Of a DNA stretch of 33,689 nt, positions 10,936-21,104 are shown in pieces; positions within the stretch are counted from its first letter, which is position 1; every line of letters starts with the position of its first letter. Source of the stretch: Deinococcus sp. (GTDB lineage: Bacteria; Deinococcota; Deinococci; Deinococcales; Thermaceae); NCBI GenBank assembly GCA_023382135.1, contig JAMCQK010000001.1:1-33689 (forward strand), in the 5' to 3' direction. The position numbers and the translations under genes are program-made. The notes below the pieces were generated by a model that saw only the letters and a program-made list of their open reading frames with translations, was not told the origin of the DNA and made no database searches.

Positions 10936-12060
10936 TTAACCTCCTAGCAACGCCCTGGTTGGCGCGTGGGTGATTACTCCTTGGTGGGTGAGGAGCGCCC
11001 CGGCTAGAATTTCATCGGTCCAGTCGGGCTCCAGCGCTCCTTGCTTGATCAGAAGCTTGGAGAGATTGTAGAGGTTCTTGGCGTACATCTCGGAAGCGTG
11101 AACCGAGAGCGCGCTGGCCAGGTTGACAGGCCCGTGGATGCGAACACCGTGGTGTTCCACGGTTTCTCCCGGCTTTGTCAGCTCGCAGTTGCCGCCGGAC
11201 TCGGCGGCTAAATCTACGACTACCGTGCCGGGGCTCATGCGGGCGACCATCGCGGCGGTAACCAGCACCGGGGCCTTACGCCCGGGAATCTGCGCGGTGG
11301 TGATCACCACGTCCATGCCGCCCACTTCTTTGGCCAAGGCTTCGGTCTGGATTTTCTTTTCTTCCTCGGTAAGCTCGCGGGCATAACCACCCTCGCCTTC
11401 GGCGCTGATGGGCAGTTCCAGCACCTTGGCCCCGAGCGAAAGCGCCTGCTCGGCGGCGGCTTTGCGCACGTCGTAGGCGATTACGTTGGCCCCCAGCCTG
11501 CGGGCGGTGGCAATGGCCTGCAGGCCCGCTACGCCAACGCCCATAACGAGAACTTTGGCGGGGCGGATAGTGCCCGCGGCGGTCGTCAGCATGGGAAAAA
11601 ACCTGCTCGAGCGTTCCGCGGCCATAAGTGCACCGAGATACCCCGCAACTGTGGCCTGAGAGGAGAGCGCGTCCATGGACTGGGCGCGGGTGATGCGGGG
11701 GATGAGCTCAAGCGCCAGCGAGGAGATACCGGCCTCGGCCATGCGTTTGACCCGGGCGGGGTCTCGGTGGGCCTGCATGAAGCCCGCCACAATGGTTCCA
11801 GGCGCGAGCCTGGAAAGACGGTCTCCTTCCAGGGGCTGCACAGCAAACACCACCTGTGCGCCCTGGAACAGGGCCTCGAGGCCTACCACCTCCGCTCCTG
11901 CGGACTGATAGGCGGCGTCGGCGTGGTAAGCGCCAGCGCCAGCTCCCTGCTCCACCCTGACCACACAACCCTCACGCACCAGCCTGGCCACTACCTCCGG
12001 CACCAGCGCCACTCTCTGCTCGCCGGGAAGGGTTTCTTTAGGCACTGCAACAATCACCAC
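10936..12060 (-). CDS. pntA: NAD(P) transhydrogenase alpha subunit, soluble NAD-binding part
   Basis: 374-aa ORF; VPKETLPGEQRVALVPEVVARLVREG, VLVMGVGVAGLQAIATARRLGANVIAYDVR. Confidence 0.95.
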   Translation of the reverse strand: MVIVAVPKETLPGEQRVALVPEVVARLVREGCVVRVEQGAGAGAYHADAAYQSAGAEVVGLEALFQGAQVVFAVQPLEGDRLSRLAPGTIVAGFMQAHRDPARVKRMAEAGISSLALELIPRITRAQSMDALSSQATVAGYLGALMAAERSSRFFPMLTTAAGTIRPAKVLVMGVGVAGLQAIATARRLGANVIAYDVRKAAAEQALSLGAKVLELPISAEGEGGYARELTEEEKKIQTEALAKEVGGMDVVITTAQIPGRKAPVLVTAAMVARMSPGTVVVDLAAESGGNCELTKPGETVEHHGVRIHGPVNLASALSVHASEMYAKNLYNLSKLLIKQGALEPDWTDEILAGALLTHQGVITHAPTRALLGG

Positions 12061-12081
12061 GGGTAGGTCTCCTTTCGGCGA

Positions 12082-12108
12082 AGTATATCAGTGAGATGGC
12101 TTCGTCAA
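12082..12108 (-). promoter_or_regulatory. Putative promoter of the transhydrogenase operon
   Basis: Minus-strand TTGACG (12108-12103), 15 nt, TATACT (12087-12082), then AAAGGAG and ATG at 12060. Confidence 0.4.
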
Positions 12109-12163
12109 TAGGGATTGAATGTCCCCTAGCCCTTTTTGGTAAGCCCATGTAACAATCGGGCCC

Positions 12164-13081
12164 ATGCGGCCAACCGGGATCACGATTGCATCGGTCTTTA
12201 TAGCTGGAGTGTTGGCAGTCTCCACCGCGTCGGTGTTTATAAGGTTGGGCCTCGAGGCCGCCCACTCCACCGGCCCAGGAGTAAGCCTGCTGATTTCAGC
12301 CCTGAGGCTGGCATTCGCAACCCTTCTTCTGGTCCCGGCGCTCAAAGGTCTGAGCAAGGCAAAAATCCAGCCGGGGGGCTGGGCGTTCGTCATTGGTGCG
12401 GGAATTTTCCTGGCCGTTCACTTTGCTACCTGGATTACATCGCTCTCCTACACTTCGGTCGCGGCAAGCACCGTGCTGGTCAACACCAACCCCATCTGGG
12501 TGGCCCTGATCTCCTGGCTCTGGTTCAAGCAAGCCCCCCCACCCCTCACCTTGGCGGGAATTGCCATTGCTTTTGCCGGCGGAATAGTGGTCGGTATAGA
12601 CGGCCAGAACAAGGCTCCAGCCAGCAATCCCGCTCTTGGCAACACGCTGGCCGGGCTGGGCGCGCTGGCTGTTTCCCTTTACTATCTTTTGGGGCGCGAG
12701 GCACAACGCCGGGGCTTTTCCATAGGGCTTTACGCGGCGGTCGCTTACGGCATCGCCGCGGTAACACTGCTTCCCTGGCCGCTGGTTCTTCACACTGGCT
12801 ACCTGAGCTTTCCGCCGGCGTTCTATTTTTGGGTTCTGCTGCTCGCCCTGATTCCACAGCTTGTTGGCCATACCAGCTTCAACTGGGCGGTTAAGTGGAT
12901 AAACCCGGTGCTGGTAACGCTGGTAATCCTCTTGGAACCCGTTGGCGCAAGCTTGCTTGCATTTTTAGCCTTTGGCGAGACGCCCGGTCCGCGTGTGCTG
13001 CTCGGCGGGCTGGTTCTTCTGGCTGGGGTGGCCTTGGCGGCTACGGGCAGCTCAAGAGCCAACACAAAGGCGGACGCCTAG
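12164..13081 (+). CDS. EamA/DMT-family transporter
   Basis: 305-aa, about 10 hydrophobic segments; two EamA-like halves. Confidence 0.88.
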   Translation: MRPTGITIASVFIAGVLAVSTASVFIRLGLEAAHSTGPGVSLLISALRLAFATLLLVPALKGLSKAKIQPGGWAFVIGAGIFLAVHFATWITSLSYTSVAASTVLVNTNPIWVALISWLWFKQAPPPLTLAGIAIAFAGGIVVGIDGQNKAPASNPALGNTLAGLGALAVSLYYLLGREAQRRGFSIGLYAAVAYGIAAVTLLPWPLVLHTGYLSFPPAFYFWVLLLALIPQLVGHTSFNWAVKWINPVLVTLVILLEPVGASLLAFLAFGETPGPRVLLGGLVLLAGVALAATGSSRANTKADA

Positions 13082-13905
13082 TGGCGGCGGTAATCGCGGC
13101 CGCTATTTTTTGGGCGCTTGGCGGCGCTCTCGCGGGACGAATGCTTGCCAGCATCCCGGCGGAAATGCTGATCGCGCTCAGGTTTGAAGGGAGCCTCTTG
13201 CTGCTCTTGCCGGTATTCCTGGTAAGGCCGCCCTTGAGAAGTGAGTGGGCCCTGCTTGTTCCCGCGGGTATATTGCTCACGCTGGTCCAGGGCCTTTATT
13301 ACTTGGTCATGGCGCGCTCGAGCGTAGCCACCGTCTTGTTTTTGGAGTATCTGGCCCCGGTAATATTAACGATCTACGCGATGCTGCGGGGGCAGAAGAT
13401 CGGCAGGAGAGCCGTCGGCGGTGTCGCGATAGCAGTTTTGGGAGCCTACCTTTTGGTAATCGGCCCCCGCGGCTTGGCAGGAAGTACCGGAATTTTTCTG
13501 GTGGGCTTGGTGCTGGGCGGAACACTGGCCATCTACGCCGAGCTGAACAGCCGTATCAAAACACCCCCGTTTACTACGCTGGCGGCTGGAACCGTGGTCG
13601 GCACGCTGTTATCATCACCGGTCTGGTTCTTCGAAAAGCCCAGTCTTTCAACCGGAGAATGGGTCGGTTTGGCCTATATCGTGGTGTTCTCGACCATCAT
13701 TCCGTTTGCGCTTTTCCTAAGAGGGTTGCAGCAGATCCCGGCCCGTCTGGCGACTCTTTTGGCCATGCTCGAGCCGGTGGCGGGAAGCCTACTGGCCATC
13801 CCTATAGCACACCAGCCGCTTTCGGCTTTCGGCTTGCTTGGCGGGGGTCTAATCCTTCTGGGCGTCTGGCTCAACGCCTTGCAAACAATACCTTCTAAGA
13901 GCTAA
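13081..13905 (+). CDS. EamA/DMT-family transporter, second copy
   Basis: GTG at 13081 overlaps the upstream TAG (TAGTG); in frame with listed ORF 12895-13905; VAAVIAAAIFWALGGALAGRML starts at TM1. Confidence 0.82.
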   Translation: MAAVIAAAIFWALGGALAGRMLASIPAEMLIALRFEGSLLLLLPVFLVRPPLRSEWALLVPAGILLTLVQGLYYLVMARSSVATVLFLEYLAPVILTIYAMLRGQKIGRRAVGGVAIAVLGAYLLVIGPRGLAGSTGIFLVGLVLGGTLAIYAELNSRIKTPPFTTLAAGTVVGTLLSSPVWFFEKPSLSTGEWVGLAYIVVFSTIIPFALFLRGLQQIPARLATLLAMLEPVAGSLLAIPIAHQPLSAFGLLGGGLILLGVWLNALQTIPSKS

Positions 13906-14388
13906 AGGACCCTTGGTGTTGACCGGGAGCAGTGTTTGGGGTCAATCCGGTCAAGAAATGGCGGATTTTATTCGCCACCAGCGGACATTGTTGCCTGCCG
14001 GGCGAGTTCAAAGGGTCCGCCAGATCAGCCGCAACAGGGCTTGGATAAGATCTCCACGCTTTGTCTCTCTCGGAATCGCGGCATCAGGGGAGCGCTCGTT
14101 CGAGGTTTCATCAACACGGCGTGTTTTTTAGGCTCCCTTCAGATTTCCTAGTGCCCCAAACTCAACCAAGCCATACCGCAACCGCAAAAAGCGCCGCCAG
14201 AACCTGGTGGCGTGCGGCGAAAAAGACCAGGGTCTCTCCATCGGCCACAACGGCCTCGAGGCTGAAAGAGTTTTGGTCCATCCACAAAACGACGGCGGGA
14301 AGATTTACGTGAAACCGACGGCCAGGCTCGGCAGAAAATTAGTTCCTTGTGATACCCTGTCTCTTAGTTCCACATTTTGGAGGCTTCG

Positions 14389-15057
14389 ATGAACAAACTC
14401 AGCTGGATTCTCGCACTCGGCATTCTGGGCAGCCTGGCCTTTGCGCAAGCCTGCAGCCACCCCTACTTTCCGGTGGCGGAAGGCCGTACCTGGCAGTACC
14501 GCTCCACTCAACCGGGCGGTTCGGACTATACCGTGAGCATATTGCAGGTTAGCGCAAAGGGTTTTGTTCAGCGCATGACATTCGGCAAATCCAGCTTTGA
14601 CCTTCGTTGGGACTGTACGGCTTCGGGCCTGGTCCAGCTCGACTTCCTGAGCATTGGTGGTCCCGAGAACCAAGGCGCGGAAATTAAAACCAAAACGCTC
14701 AAGAGCAGTGGGGTGGTTTTCCCGCCTGCTAATCTTGCTGTTCCCGGTACCAGCTGGGCTTATAGTTACGTGGTTGAGCAAGAAATTAAGTCGGGAGACA
14801 CCACCATAATCTCCACCAGCACAGTGGAAGTTCAGAACAAGATCGTGGCATTGGAAGAAGTTACCGTTCCCGCCGGTACCTTTAGCGCGCTCAGGGTGGA
14901 CTCCACCAGCATCATCAAAGGCACCATGAAGGCGGCTGGCCAAAGTATTCCCATGAACAACACGGTGCAAACCTCCAGCTGGTACGCCAAGGACGTGGGG
15001 ATGGTCAAGAGCACCGCGGCTGGCTACACAACCGAGCTGGTGTCGTACAAGCGCTAG
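14389..15057 (+). CDS. Secreted hypothetical protein
   Basis: GGAGG then ATG at 14389; signal peptide MNKLSWILALGILGSLAFAQA; mature part beta-rich. Confidence 0.75.
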   Translation: MNKLSWILALGILGSLAFAQACSHPYFPVAEGRTWQYRSTQPGGSDYTVSILQVSAKGFVQRMTFGKSSFDLRWDCTASGLVQLDFLSIGGPENQGAEIKTKTLKSSGVVFPPANLAVPGTSWAYSYVVEQEIKSGDTTIISTSTVEVQNKIVALEEVTVPAGTFSALRVDSTSIIKGTMKAAGQSIPMNNTVQTSSWYAKDVGMVKSTAAGYTTELVSYKR

Positions 15058-15264
15058 TACGCCAAGGACCAGGCCTGCTTCTAGCGAAGAACCCTTCCTC
15101 CGCCAGGCTGGGTAGATAATCTTCAGGCTCGAAAGCGCCTTGCCTGCCCTGGCCCCGGTGGTTGCGCAGGCCAGAGCGCCAGCGCAACCGAAAACCGAGC
15201 GCCTGACAAGCCGCCCATGGCGCAGAGTGGAAGCCTGGCTCAGCATAGTTTGATGATCACCCAG

Positions 15265-15292
15265 TGGACATAAACTTCGGTTGACATAAGAT
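15265..15292 (+). promoter_or_regulatory. Putative promoter giving a leaderless or near-leaderless MFS mRNA
   Basis: TGGACA (15265-15270), 16-nt spacer, TAAGAT (15287-15292), ATG only 9 nt further; no Shine-Dalgarno. Confidence 0.5.
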
Positions 15293-15301
15293 AGGCGGAC
15301 G

Positions 15302-16489
15302 ATGCCGGCGCCAGCGCGAGTCTTTTTGGTTTTCTTGTTCGCCTATTTCCTTTCCTACTTTTTCCGCTCGGCCAACGCCGTAATTGCTCCAGACCTCTCG
15401 CGCGATCTTTCGCTCTCGCCTGCGCAGCTGGGCTTCATGACCAGCTTGTTCTACCTGACCTTCGCCGTGGTACAGATTCCGCTTGGAGGTTTGCTCGACA
15501 GGTTTGGCCCCCGGTTTGTGCATCCAAGCCTGATGCTTTTTGGGGCGGCAGGAAGCCTGATCTACGCCAATGCACACGGTTTTGCGGCGCTTTCCCTTGG
15601 GCGAGCGCTCCTGGGCGTGGGCATGGCGGCCGGTTTGATGGCATCTTTGAAGGCGTTTTCGCTCTGGTTTCCCAAGGAGCGTTTTGCCTCGGTTAGCAGT
15701 CTGTTCGTGGCGCTTGGGGGCAGCGGCGCGATCGTGGCCTCGAGGCCGCTGGTGGAACTCAATCAAGCCTTGGGCTGGCGCGGCGTTTTCACCTGGGGCG
15801 CTTTGGTAATTGTGCTGGCAGCCTTGCTGGTAGCGGCCCTGGTTCGAAACGCCCCCGCTGGGACCGCGCTACCCTCTTCGTCTCAGGCAAGCTCCGCGCA
15901 GCTTTGGCGCACCCAAGCGCTTTGGCGAATTGGCTTTTTAAATTTTGTTCTTGGAGGAGGGTTTTTAGCTTGGCAGACGCTCTGGGGCGGGGACTATCTC
16001 TACAAGGTGCGGGAGATGGCGGGCCTCGAGGTCGGCAATCTGCTTTTTGTCTTTTCGCTCTCGGCCCTCTTTGGGTTCTTGCTCTGCGGCCCCTTGAGTG
16101 AGCGCTTCGGAATCGGAAGGCTTTTGCTGGGCGGGGGGGTTTCGTTCACCGCGGCGCTCGCGTTACTGGCTTTCTGGCCCTGGTTGCCGAAACCGCTCCT
16201 GTACCTGCCCTACATGGTTATGGGCTTCACCGGAGCCTTCAATATCCTGGGCCTTTCCCAAGCCAGGCTCCTCTACCCCGCCGGGCTCACCGGGCGCGTG
16301 GTCACAGCCATTAACTTCATGGGCTTTATCGGAACTTTCCTGCTGCAATGGGGCATGGGCCAGGTGGTGGGAGCCAGGGGATACCCCACCGCCTTCTTGA
16401 TCTGGCTGGTTCTTTTGATTATGGCGCTGGCTTTCTACTGGCCTTTGGCTAAACCAAAATCTAGCGGTGGTACGGCTCGCCCCGCTTGA
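15302..16489 (+). CDS. Major facilitator superfamily transporter
   Basis: 395-aa 12-TM-like ORF; PLGGLLDRFGPRFVHPSLMLFGAAGSLIYA. Confidence 0.9.
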   Translation: MPAPARVFLVFLFAYFLSYFFRSANAVIAPDLSRDLSLSPAQLGFMTSLFYLTFAVVQIPLGGLLDRFGPRFVHPSLMLFGAAGSLIYANAHGFAALSLGRALLGVGMAAGLMASLKAFSLWFPKERFASVSSLFVALGGSGAIVASRPLVELNQALGWRGVFTWGALVIVLAALLVAALVRNAPAGTALPSSSQASSAQLWRTQALWRIGFLNFVLGGGFLAWQTLWGGDYLYKVREMAGLEVGNLLFVFSLSALFGFLLCGPLSERFGIGRLLLGGGVSFTAALALLAFWPWLPKPLLYLPYMVMGFTGAFNILGLSQARLLYPAGLTGRVVTAINFMGFIGTFLLQWGMGQVVGARGYPTAFLIWLVLLIMALAFYWPLAKPKSSGGTARPA

Positions 16490-16898
16490 TGGTCTCCACC
16501 CGGTACAGTTGTTCGAGTAAAACCAGTAAGGCAAGTTCGTGTTGCAGCGTGAGGGACGAGAGCCTGAAGAGCCAGTCGGCCCGCTCTCTCAGCAAACCGA
16601 CATGCCCCTCCGCCCCGCCAATCAAAAAGGCCACGCCCTTTTCACCTTGCATCTCCCAGCGGCCGAGTTTGCGGGCCAGCTCAAGGGTGCCGGCAGCCTG
16701 GCCGCGTTCATCGAGCGCCACGCGGATGAACCCCGCGCTGGCATCCAGCAAGCGCCTGCCTTCTTCCTCCTGCTTCCCTTCCCTCACCACAACAAGCTCA
16801 AACCGCCCGCTCTTAGCCAGTCTTTTGGAATACTCTTCCAGGCCCGTTTTGGCGTAAGCCAGCCTGGGTTTTCCCGCCACCACCACCCGGATCTTCAC
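16461..16898 (-). CDS. rlmH: 23S rRNA pseudouridine-1915 N3-methyltransferase RlmH
   Basis: 145-aa SPOUT ORF; GVAFLIGGAEGHVGLL and LTLQHELALLVLLEQLYRVETIKRGEPYHR C-terminus. Confidence 0.95.
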   Translation of the reverse strand: MKIRVVVAGKPRLAYAKTGLEEYSKRLAKSGRFELVVVREGKQEEEGRRLLDASAGFIRVALDERGQAAGTLELARKLGRWEMQGEKGVAFLIGGAEGHVGLLRERADWLFRLSSLTLQHELALLVLLEQLYRVETIKRGEPYHR

Positions 16899-16926
16899 AG
16901 GGCCACTTTACCCTCATTTTTAGCGA

Positions 16927-16932
16927 TATAAT
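16927..16932 (+). promoter_or_regulatory. Putative -10 element of the leader transcript
   Basis: Exact TATAAT 21 nt before the leader ATG; no good -35 seen. Confidence 0.55.
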
Positions 16933-16953
16933 TTGGCTTGCCAGAGGGCAGTT

Positions 16954-18241
<1,288 letters not shown>

Positions 18242-18269
18242 ACGCGGGGCGGCGAATGTCCGATATTTT

Positions 18270-18303
18270 TGGTTTTGGCGTTCGGCGTTCAGCCTAAAAC
18301 GTT
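18270..18303 (+). repeat. Degenerate heptamer array
   Basis: TTTGGCG|TTCGGCG|TTCAGCC|TAAAACG. Confidence 0.55.
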
Positions 18304-18316
18304 CTGTGGAGGCATT

Positions 18317-19291
18317 ATGCCAACAATGACAATGGTCCAAGCCGTCGTCCAGGCTTTAGACGAAGAAATGTCCCGTGATAACCGCGTGGTGGTGATGGGC
18401 GAGGACGTGGGCAAGCGCGGGGGCGTTTTCCTTGCCACCGAAGGGCTTCAGCAGAAATACGGCCCCGATCGGGTGATCGATACCCCGCTATCCGAGGCCG
18501 CCATTATCGGAGCCGCTTTGGGCATGGCCAGCCATGGCATGCGCCCGGTGGCCGAGGTCCAGTTTGCCGATTATGTATTCCCGGGGTTCGACCAACTGGT
18601 TTCCCAGGTGGCTAAGCTCCGCTATCGTTCCGGTGGCCAGTTCACCGCACCGATGGTGATCCGCATGCCTTCGGGCGGCGGGGTACGCGGCGGCCACCAC
18701 CACTCGCAAAGCCCCGAGGCGCACTTCGCCCACACCGCCGGGCTGAAAGTGGTGGTGGTTTCGACGCCCTACGACACCAGGGGCCTGCTCAAATCCGCTG
18801 TGCGCGACGATAACCCGGTGGTCTTCATGGAACCCAAAAGGCTCTACCGGGCGATCAAGGAAGAGGTTCCCAGCCAGGAATACCTGATTCCCATCGGCGA
18901 GGCCGCCATTCGCAAAGAAGGAAAAGATATCTCGCTTATCTCCTACGGTGGCAGCATGGTGGAAACACAGAAAGCCGCCGAAGAGCTTGAAGGCGTGGGG
19001 GTTTCCGCCGAGGTGATCGACCTGCGCTCGCTAATGCCGTGGGATAAGGAGACTGTTTTGGCTTCTGTGGCGAAGACTGGGCGGGTGCTGGTGGTTTCCG
19101 AGGCTCCTAGGATGGCCAGCATTGCCAGTGAGGTGGCCGCAACGATTGCGGAAGAGGTACTGGACAGCCTCGAGGCCCCGCCGCTGCGCGTTACGGGTTT
19201 TGACACCCCCTACCCTTACGCGCAGGACAAGGTTTATATGCCCACCGTGACACGGATTCTGAACGCGGCCAAGCGCGTGCTTGATTACTGA
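18317..19291 (+). CDS. Branched-chain 2-oxoacid dehydrogenase E1 beta
   Basis: ATG at 18317 after [43 protein letters not shown]. Confidence 0.95.
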   Translation: MPTMTMVQAVVQALDEEMSRDNRVVVMGEDVGKRGGVFLATEGLQQKYGPDRVIDTPLSEAAIIGAALGMASHGMRPVAEVQFADYVFPGFDQLVSQVAKLRYRSGGQFTAPMVIRMPSGGGVRGGHHHSQSPEAHFAHTAGLKVVVVSTPYDTRGLLKSAVRDDNPVVFMEPKRLYRAIKEEVPSQEYLIPIGEAAIRKEGKDISLISYGGSMVETQKAAEELEGVGVSAEVIDLRSLMPWDKETVLASVAKTGRVLVVSEAPRMASIASEVAATIAEEVLDSLEAPPLRVTGFDTPYPYAQDKVYMPTVTRILNAAKRVLDY

Positions 19292-19303
19292 ACAGGAGTC
19301 TTC

Positions 19304-20653
19304 ATGCCTAAAGAACTGCATCTTCCCGAGCTGGCCGAATCTGTGGTCGAGGGCGAGATCCTTAGATGGCTCGTCGAAGAAGGCGGGTTGCTCGAAAAAG
19401 ACCAGCCGTACGTGGAGGTGATGACCGACAAGGTAACGGTCGAGCTGCCCAGCCCGGTTACAGCAAAGCTGGTAAAGCACCTGGTAAAAGAAGGGGATGT
19501 GGTTGCCGTTCACGCGCCTATCGCCTTGGTCGATGAAACGGCTGCTGAAATGGTGCAGGCGCCAGCCAAACAGCCGGTCGGTGCTTCTCTGCCCGACAAA
19601 GGAGAGGAGCTTTCCCTTTTCAAACCAAACAGCAGGCAGGAAGAAGTCAAAAATCCCTTCGCCGCACAAGCGGTTCAGGCACATGTAGCGGTTGGCGCGG
19701 CTCCTTCTCGCACGCCAGGACGCGTGCTGGCGGTTCCCGCCGCGCGCAAGCTTGCACGCCAGCTGGGCGTAGATATTGCCCGCGTGCAAGGGTCGGGCCC
19801 TCTGGGCCGCGTGCGCGTGGATGACGTAAAAAGCTTTTCGCAAAGCGGGGCACAGAAACCACGGGGTGTGGATAAGCCAGCTGCCGGCATCCAGCCTTCT
19901 GCCCTCGGTGTTTCTCCTGTGCAGTACAAAACCCCCAAAGGCTACGAAGCCCTGGAACAGCGCGTACCCATGCGTGGCCTGCGCCGTGCAATCGCACAAC
20001 AGATGGTGGCAAGCCACCTTTACACCGTCCGCACGCTCTCGGTGGACGAGGCGGATATGACCGTTTTGGCCGGCATGCGCGAGCGCTTAAAAGCCGAGGC
20101 GGAGAAACAGGGAGTCAGGCTCAGTTACCTGCCTTTTATTTTCAAGGCCATCGCCAGGTCGCTCGAAAAATTCCCCAGCCTGAACTCGAGCCTGGACGAA
20201 GCCAGACAGGAAATTGTGCTCAAGCAGTACTACAACATCGGCATGGCAGTGGCGACCGATGCCGGCCTGGTGGTTCCGGTCGTGAAGGACGTGAACAAAA
20301 AATCGGTGCTTGCTTTAGCGAACGAGATTAACCAGCTTGCCGAGAAAGCCAGAGCTGGAAAACTTGCCCAGGACGACGTGGCTGGCAGCACTTTCTCTAT
20401 CACCAATATCGGTTCAATTGGCGCGCTGTTCAGCTTCCCGATTATCAACGTGCCCGACGCCGCCATCATGGGTATTCACTCAATTCTGGACCGGCCCGTG
20501 GTGCGTGAAGGCCAGATTGTTGCCCGCAAGATGATGTATCTTTCGCTTTCATTCGACCACCGTTTAGTCGATGGAGCCGAAGCGGCCCGTTTCTGCAAAG
20601 ACGTGATCTGGAACTTGGAAAATCCGGACGTTGCCATCTTAACGGCTGTCTAA
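19304..20653 (+). CDS. Dihydrolipoyl acyltransferase E2
   Basis: 449-aa ORF; lipoyl domain (EVMTDKVTVE), E3-binding domain and catalytic LSFDHRLVDGAEAARF. Confidence 0.95.
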   Translation: MPKELHLPELAESVVEGEILRWLVEEGGLLEKDQPYVEVMTDKVTVELPSPVTAKLVKHLVKEGDVVAVHAPIALVDETAAEMVQAPAKQPVGASLPDKGEELSLFKPNSRQEEVKNPFAAQAVQAHVAVGAAPSRTPGRVLAVPAARKLARQLGVDIARVQGSGPLGRVRVDDVKSFSQSGAQKPRGVDKPAAGIQPSALGVSPVQYKTPKGYEALEQRVPMRGLRRAIAQQMVASHLYTVRTLSVDEADMTVLAGMRERLKAEAEKQGVRLSYLPFIFKAIARSLEKFPSLNSSLDEARQEIVLKQYYNIGMAVATDAGLVVPVVKDVNKKSVLALANEINQLAEKARAGKLAQDDVAGSTFSITNIGSIGALFSFPIINVPDAAIMGIHSILDRPVVREGQIVARKMMYLSLSFDHRLVDGAEAARFCKDVIWNLENPDVAILTAV

Positions 20654-20677
20654 CGCTTAGCGCCGAGCGCCCAGTGA
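20653..20677 (-). repeat. Degenerate heptamer array, inverted relative to the one at 21056
   Basis: Reverse complement reads CTGGGCG|CTCGGCG|CTAAGCG|TTA. Confidence 0.55.
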
Positions 20678-20678
20678 C

Positions 20679-21059
20679 ATGGACAAGAAACTAGCGGGCT
20701 ATTTTGGATTCAAACGGCCTGAAGTCTGCCTGTTGGCACTCGAAGCCGCCGCCGGTGTCTACGGGGTTACGAAGCATTTTCCTAAAACCGAACAGTCTGG
20801 GCTTGCCAATCGGCTTCGCCGGGCGGCTGCACCGATTATGCTGGATGCCGCCGTGGGCAAAGGAAGAAACAGCGGCGGGGGTTTCCGCCGTTTTCCCTGC
20901 CAAGCACGCGGTTCTCTGTTGGAAACCGCCAGCGCCGTGCAAACAGCAAAACTGCCGGCACTTTTGGATACCTCCGCGAATGACAGCCTCCTGGATAAAG
21001 CCAGTAAGCTAAATGCAAAGCTCAACGCGCCTATCAATGCGTTGAATGTAGAGCAGTGA
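20679..21059 (+). CDS. Diverged four-helix-bundle (23S rRNA intervening-sequence-protein-like) ORF
   Basis: 126 aa; VYGVTKHFPKTEQSGLANRLRRAA...GKGRNSGGGFRRF...ARGSLLETASAVQTAKL follows the TIGR02436-type pattern, but the usual S-I-P-x-N-I-A-E-G core is replaced by PIMLDAAVG. Confidence 0.65.
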   Translation: MDKKLAGYFGFKRPEVCLLALEAAAGVYGVTKHFPKTEQSGLANRLRRAAAPIMLDAAVGKGRNSGGGFRRFPCQARGSLLETASAVQTAKLPALLDTSANDSLLDKASKLNAKLNAPINALNVEQ

Positions 21060-21092
21060 GCGTTAGGCGTTCGCCGTTTGACGTTAGGCAGA
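21056..21092 (+). repeat. Degenerate heptamer array
   Basis: GTGAGCG|TTAGGCG|TTCGCCG|TTTGACG|TTAGGCA. Confidence 0.6.
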
Positions 21093-21104
21093 AATGGAGA
21101 AACT

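Noticed and set aside
12895-13905. 336-aa start for the second EamA
   Set aside because: The first 62 codons overlap the upstream gene and are not membrane-like; GTG at 13081 begins directly at TM1.
14305-15246. 313-aa minus-strand ORF opposite the secreted protein gene
   Set aside because: Opposite strand encodes a signal-peptide protein with RBS; the antisense ORF shows low-complexity, atypical composition.
19031-20017. 328-aa minus-strand ORF opposite E1 beta and E2
   Set aside because: Spans two well-supported plus-strand genes; no domain.
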